A stretch of DNA of 7,310 nt from Candidatus Phascolarctobacterium caballi (lineage in GTDB: Bacteria; Bacillota; Negativicutes; Acidaminococcales; Acidaminococcaceae), in assembly GCA_018065225.1 (NCBI GenBank), contig JAGHTS010000064.1:1-7310 (forward strand), read 5' to 3'. Each line of letters opens with the position of its first letter. The stretch's first letter is position 1. This document shows, piece by piece, positions 4,808 to 7,310 of this stretch. Under the pieces are notes generated by a model. That model worked only from the letters and a program-made list of their open reading frames with translations. It did not search any database and was not told the DNA's origin. A program made the translations under genes and the position numbers.

Positions 4808-5953
4808 TTATTCTTTCAAAGCAAACTCAAAACATCTGCTGTAATCTTCCTGTGAATAAAGACGGAAAATCAAATTTTTCAAATCATACACAGAGGTGCT
4901 TGCCGTCTGCCAAACTCCCGGTTCGTTTCTGCGTACCCGTGTTGTGGCAATACGGTCCATAATATGGTTTTTCATTTTGAAATCGTTGTTTATGATCCCG
5001 TTAGTTACATCCACATCCAAATCTTTGTCATAACCAAGTCCCACATCAGTATATCTGACAGGATAATTGCTTACATCATAAGCACGGGTGAACATAACCG
5101 CTTTCATAAGACGGCTCATCCCGTCCAAACCTTTTGCCCCCCATTTATAATGTTCTTTCATCACATTATAACGCTCAATACCTTTGGAATGTGCAGTGTA
5201 CTGCGGCAACAATGTATTAAAGAAATTAGTCATAACCGGGTCATCTTTAGTAATGCACATTTGGTTGCTGATAAACTCAACAATATATTGTTCCTTTTCG
5301 TCCGCAATCATAAAATGAAAACCACTGGGCAATACTTTGGAAGATTTTGGCTTTTCTATATTATCTAAAATATTTCTTCCCTGTAAAAGTTCTACCGCAT
5401 GTTTGGCTGATTGGGCATTATCCAAAAGAAAACGTGTTACTGTTGAAAGGTCCAATTCCGGCTTGCCAAACGCTGTTCCCAACTTGGCAATATAAAACTC
5501 CAAATCTTTTGTCGGGCAGGTACTTACACAAACCGCCACACCTTTTTCGTTAACCCCGTCAACCATAGACCAAGGCAAACTGGTATAAGCATTTTCATCC
5601 ATTTCCGCAAATGTCTTTTTGCTGAAAGAATATGCCATACCAATACTTGCATAACGGTCTTGTGTACTCGGAACATAGATTATATATTGTGGCACTTCAT
5701 CAAACTTGGCATCAAAATTCCTGCCGAAAAATTGTCCGTTATGAACAGCAGAACAACCAAAATCTACCAATTGTTTATTTTCATTACGTACAGATAAGTA
5801 ATCATCATAATCATAATCCTGATAAGTTATCAAATACAAATATTCTCCCAACTGATTTATAACACTATGCTTTGTATTTGCCAAACTGTCTGATGTAAAA
5901 ACGCTTAACAACAATGGTATCAATGTTGCCATCATTAACCGTTTTAACTTCAT
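4808..5953 (-). CDS. Exported Ntn-type amide hydrolase (choloylglycine hydrolase-like), copy 1
   Basis: This 381-aa exported enzyme is predicted to hydrolyse a linear amide (acyl-NH) bond; the substrate is unknown. The signal peptide has K2, K4 and R5, a hydrophobic core at 6-19 and a likely cleavage after A25 (SLA-NT). A propeptide of about 41 residues then precedes the nucleophile C67 in DFGCSAV, so self-cleavage would occur between G66 and C67. Further expected active-site residues are R78 and D81 in GRNFD, N135 in DGVNEKG, N243 in MTNFFNT and R261 in GIERY. The ending TSVYDLKNLIFRLY is also typical. The C-[ST]-[AS]-V...GRNFD block recalls acid ceramidase / N-acylethanolamine amidase as well as bile salt and penicillin V hydrolases. 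It is about half identical to the gene upstream. The start has AAGGAG 6 bases before the ATG. C146 and C374, conserved in the paralogue, could form a disulfide. Confidence 0.87.
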   Translation of the reverse strand: MKLKRLMMATLIPLLLSVFTSDSLANTKHSVINQLGEYLYLITYQDYDYDDYLSVRNENKQLVDFGCSAVHNGQFFGRNFDAKFDEVPQYIIYVPSTQDRYASIGMAYSFSKKTFAEMDENAYTSLPWSMVDGVNEKGVAVCVSTCPTKDLEFYIAKLGTAFGKPELDLSTVTRFLLDNAQSAKHAVELLQGRNILDNIEKPKSSKVLPSGFHFMIADEKEQYIVEFISNQMCITKDDPVMTNFFNTLLPQYTAHSKGIERYNVMKEHYKWGAKGLDGMSRLMKAVMFTRAYDVSNYPVRYTDVGLGYDKDLDVDVTNGIINNDFKMKNHIMDRIATTRVRRNEPGVWQTASTSVYDLKNLIFRLYSQEDYSRCFEFALKE

Positions 5954-6001
5954 AACGCACTCCTTCTTCCGGCATCTTTATCGCTTGCTAACCGGACAAC
6001 C

Positions 6002-6029
6002 ATTATTATATCAACCTAACTCCTGTCAA
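6002..6029 (-). promoter_or_regulatory. Promoter of hydrolase copy 1
   Basis: On the minus strand a perfect TTGACA (6024-6029) is followed after 16 bases by AATAAT (6002-6007). An overlapping perfect TATAAT (6005-6010) is only 13 bases from TTGACA, or 19 from an upstream TTGATA. The -35 starts 2 bases after the stop of copy 2, so copy 1 can be transcribed alone. Read-through from copy 2 is also likely because there is no terminator in the 78-base gap. Confidence 0.55.
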
Positions 6030-6031
6030 TA

Positions 6032-7177
6032 TCAACGAATTGAAAATTCATAACATCTGCTGTAATCTTCCTGAACATAAAGACGTAAAATCAGATTCTG
6101 CAAATCATAAATTGAGGTACTTACTGTATGCCAAATATTCGGCTCATTGCGGCGTACCCGTGCATTAGTAACATAGTCAATCAAATATTGACGTACCTTT
6201 GCGTTGCTTGCCACAACTTCATTGGTAATATCTAATCTAAATTTATGGTTATATCCTAACCCAAGGTCAGAAAATCTCGGCGGATTGGTTCTGGAATCAT
6301 AAGCATAACTGTACATTGCCTTTTTCATCAGTTCGGTCATACCATCCATGCTTCTGCCCATATCATAATATTCCTGCATTATATCATAACGTTCTATTCC
6401 CGAAGCATGCGGAGTATATTCATCCAAAGTGTTGAAGAAGTTTGTCATAATCCTGTCATCTTTGGTGTAATAAATCTTATCGTCACGCCATTCAACAATA
6501 AAGCAATCTTTATAGTCGTTAATCATAAAATGCAAACCATAACCATTTCTTGAAAAATCTTCATGATCTGCCACATCATTAACAATATTTCTTTCCTGCA
6601 AAAGTTTTATTGCATGTTTGGCTGATTTTGCATTATCCAAAACATAACGTACTACTGCTGAAATATTCAAACTGGGATATTTGGTATTTTCAGGATGGGT
6701 TCCACCGCTGCTGATATGCAAAGTCAAATCTCTGACAGGGCAAATATTAACATTAATGCCTACACCGTTTTCATTAATCCCGTCAATCGTAGACCAAGGC
6801 AAAGCAGTATATTCCTCCCTGCCCATATCCTCATAAAACTTTGCGGTGAACGGATACGCCACACCAACACTTGCAAAACGTCCGTCTTTTGCCTGCACAT
6901 GAATAACATATTCCGGAGTTTCATTATACAAAAAGTCAAAATTACGACCATAAAATCTGCCGTTACGCACACTTGTACAACCAAAATCCATTCTTGCCCT
7001 GCTTACAGGACTTAAAGAGGCGTACTCTTCATAGTCATAATCCACATAAGTTATTTCGTACAAATATTTGGCTAATTTTGTAACGTCGCTATACCTTGTT
7101 TCTGCCAATGCCACCATTGACAAAGATGTAAACGCTGCCACTAACCCAAACATCTTGAACATTTTTTTCAAATTCAT
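6032..7177 (-). CDS. Exported Ntn-type amide hydrolase (choloylglycine hydrolase-like), copy 2
   Basis: This 381-aa paralogue of the next gene downstream has the same length and domain order. Its signal peptide (K4, K5, K8, hydrophobic 9-22) ends with a clear ALA-ET cleavage site after residue 25. The propeptide 26-66 carries the motif YLYxITYxDYDYxxY (38-52), also found in copy 1. The predicted nucleophile is C67 in DFGCTSV, with R78 and D81 in GRNFD, N135 in DGINENG, N246 in MTNFFNT and R263 in GIERY. The conserved second cysteine pair is C146 and C375. CTSV followed by GRNFDF closely recalls acid ceramidase / N-acylethanolamine amidase, members of the same superfamily as bile salt hydrolases. 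Substrate remains open: N-acyl amino acids, conjugated bile acids, beta-lactams or lipid amides are all possible. The ATG follows GGAAGGGG by 8 bases. Copy 1 differs mainly by a shorter loop around 155-166 and at residues 199-211. Confidence 0.87.
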   Translation of the reverse strand: MNLKKMFKMFGLVAAFTSLSMVALAETRYSDVTKLAKYLYEITYVDYDYEEYASLSPVSRARMDFGCTSVRNGRFYGRNFDFLYNETPEYVIHVQAKDGRFASVGVAYPFTAKFYEDMGREEYTALPWSTIDGINENGVGINVNICPVRDLTLHISSGGTHPENTKYPSLNISAVVRYVLDNAKSAKHAIKLLQERNIVNDVADHEDFSRNGYGLHFMINDYKDCFIVEWRDDKIYYTKDDRIMTNFFNTLDEYTPHASGIERYDIMQEYYDMGRSMDGMTELMKKAMYSYAYDSRTNPPRFSDLGLGYNHKFRLDITNEVVASNAKVRQYLIDYVTNARVRRNEPNIWHTVSTSIYDLQNLILRLYVQEDYSRCYEFSIR

Positions 7178-7218
7178 AGCAATATCCCCTTCCGTGATTT
7201 AAAAACACAATCTTTTTA

Positions 7219-7243
7219 ACCTACTGCGAATTACAATGTAGGT
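7219..7243 (-). promoter_or_regulatory. Inverted repeat at the 5' end of the hydrolase copy 2 leader
   Basis: ACCTAC (7219-7224) and GTAGGT (7238-7243) are exact inverted repeats 13 bases apart, lying just downstream of the predicted transcription start. This could be an operator half-site pair or a short 5' stem-loop in the mRNA. Six base pairs are few, so chance is possible. Confidence 0.25.
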
Positions 7244-7250
7244 ATTCAAT

Positions 7251-7280
7251 ATTATACTACATAATATAACAAAATGTCAA
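7251..7280 (-). promoter_or_regulatory. Strong promoter of hydrolase copy 2
   Basis: On the minus strand both hexamers match consensus, TTGACA (7275-7280) and TATAAT (7251-7256), with an 18-base spacer. The start would fall near 7244, giving a leader of about 66 bases before the ATG at 7177. It is the best-matching promoter in the window. Confidence 0.75.
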
Positions 7281-7297
7281 AAGTTTTTAAATAGTCG

Positions 7298-7310
7298 CAA
7301 CTAATAGTTG
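7298..7310. repeat. Palindrome cut by the window edge, possible partial terminator hairpin
   Basis: CAACTA-A-TAGTTG is a perfect palindrome around a single base and reaches the last base of the window. The preceding bases (7286-7297, TTTAAATAGTCG) are A/T-rich then GC-containing, like the outer arm of the other terminators here. The full hairpin may therefore extend beyond 7310 and end the gene upstream of the hydrolase pair. Confidence 0.35.

Noticed and set aside
1..7310. CRISPR arrays, tRNA or rRNA genes, insertion sequences, phage attachment sites
   Set aside because: No regularly spaced repeats, cloverleaf-like runs, transposase motifs or flanking duplications were seen by eye.

Overview
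The window looks like chromosomal DNA from a low-GC anaerobic bacterium with a two-membrane Firmicutes character. My best guess is class Negativicutes (Selenomonas, Phascolarctobacterium or Acidaminococcus relatives). The reasons are a two-iron desulfoferrodoxin, typical of anaerobes; a eukaryote-type ornithine/lysine decarboxylase of the kind known from Selenomonas, where the diamine decorates peptidoglycan; sigma70-like promoters and AAGGAGG-type ribosome sites; and short A-tract/T-tract hairpin terminators. The class is an inference from family memory and was not tested by any search.

Layout. (1) Bases 1-240 are non-coding: a near-perfect 19-bp hairpin at the left edge, an isolated inverted repeat, then the promoter and leader of a desulfoferrodoxin gene (241-618, +). 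(2) A bidirectional terminator at 621-652 separates it from a convergent two-gene toxin-antitoxin-like operon on the minus strand: a 63-aa small protein (1402-1211) and an overlapping 192-aa zeta-toxin-like P-loop kinase (1227-649), with its own promoter at 1424-1452. (3) A terminator at 1476-1503 closes a three-gene minus-strand operon: serS (4566-3292), an uncharacterised multi-pass membrane protein (3275-2646) and a fold-III PLP ornithine/lysine decarboxylase (2649-1507). The last two overlap as ATGA. A promoter lies at 4601-4629. (4) A terminator at 4757-4790 follows two tandem minus-strand paralogues (7177-6032 and 5953-4808). Both encode exported, self-processing N-terminal-nucleophile amide hydrolases of the choloylglycine hydrolase / acid ceramidase-like type. 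Each has a recognisable promoter, and no terminator lies between them.

How the parts work together. Desulfoferrodoxin detoxifies superoxide in the cytoplasm. The TA-like pair is probably a self-contained regulatory or stability cassette. The serS operon joins a housekeeping synthetase to a polyamine-producing enzyme and a membrane partner, probably for the cell envelope. The two exported hydrolases would act outside the cytoplasm on acylated amides whose identity the sequence does not reveal. The most interesting leads are the translationally coupled membrane protein and decarboxylase, and the duplicated exported Ntn hydrolases with a conserved Tyr/Asp-rich propeptide. Except for desulfoferrodoxin, every gene reads on the minus strand. 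Four starts were moved downstream of the longest possible ORF because of Shine-Dalgarno placement.
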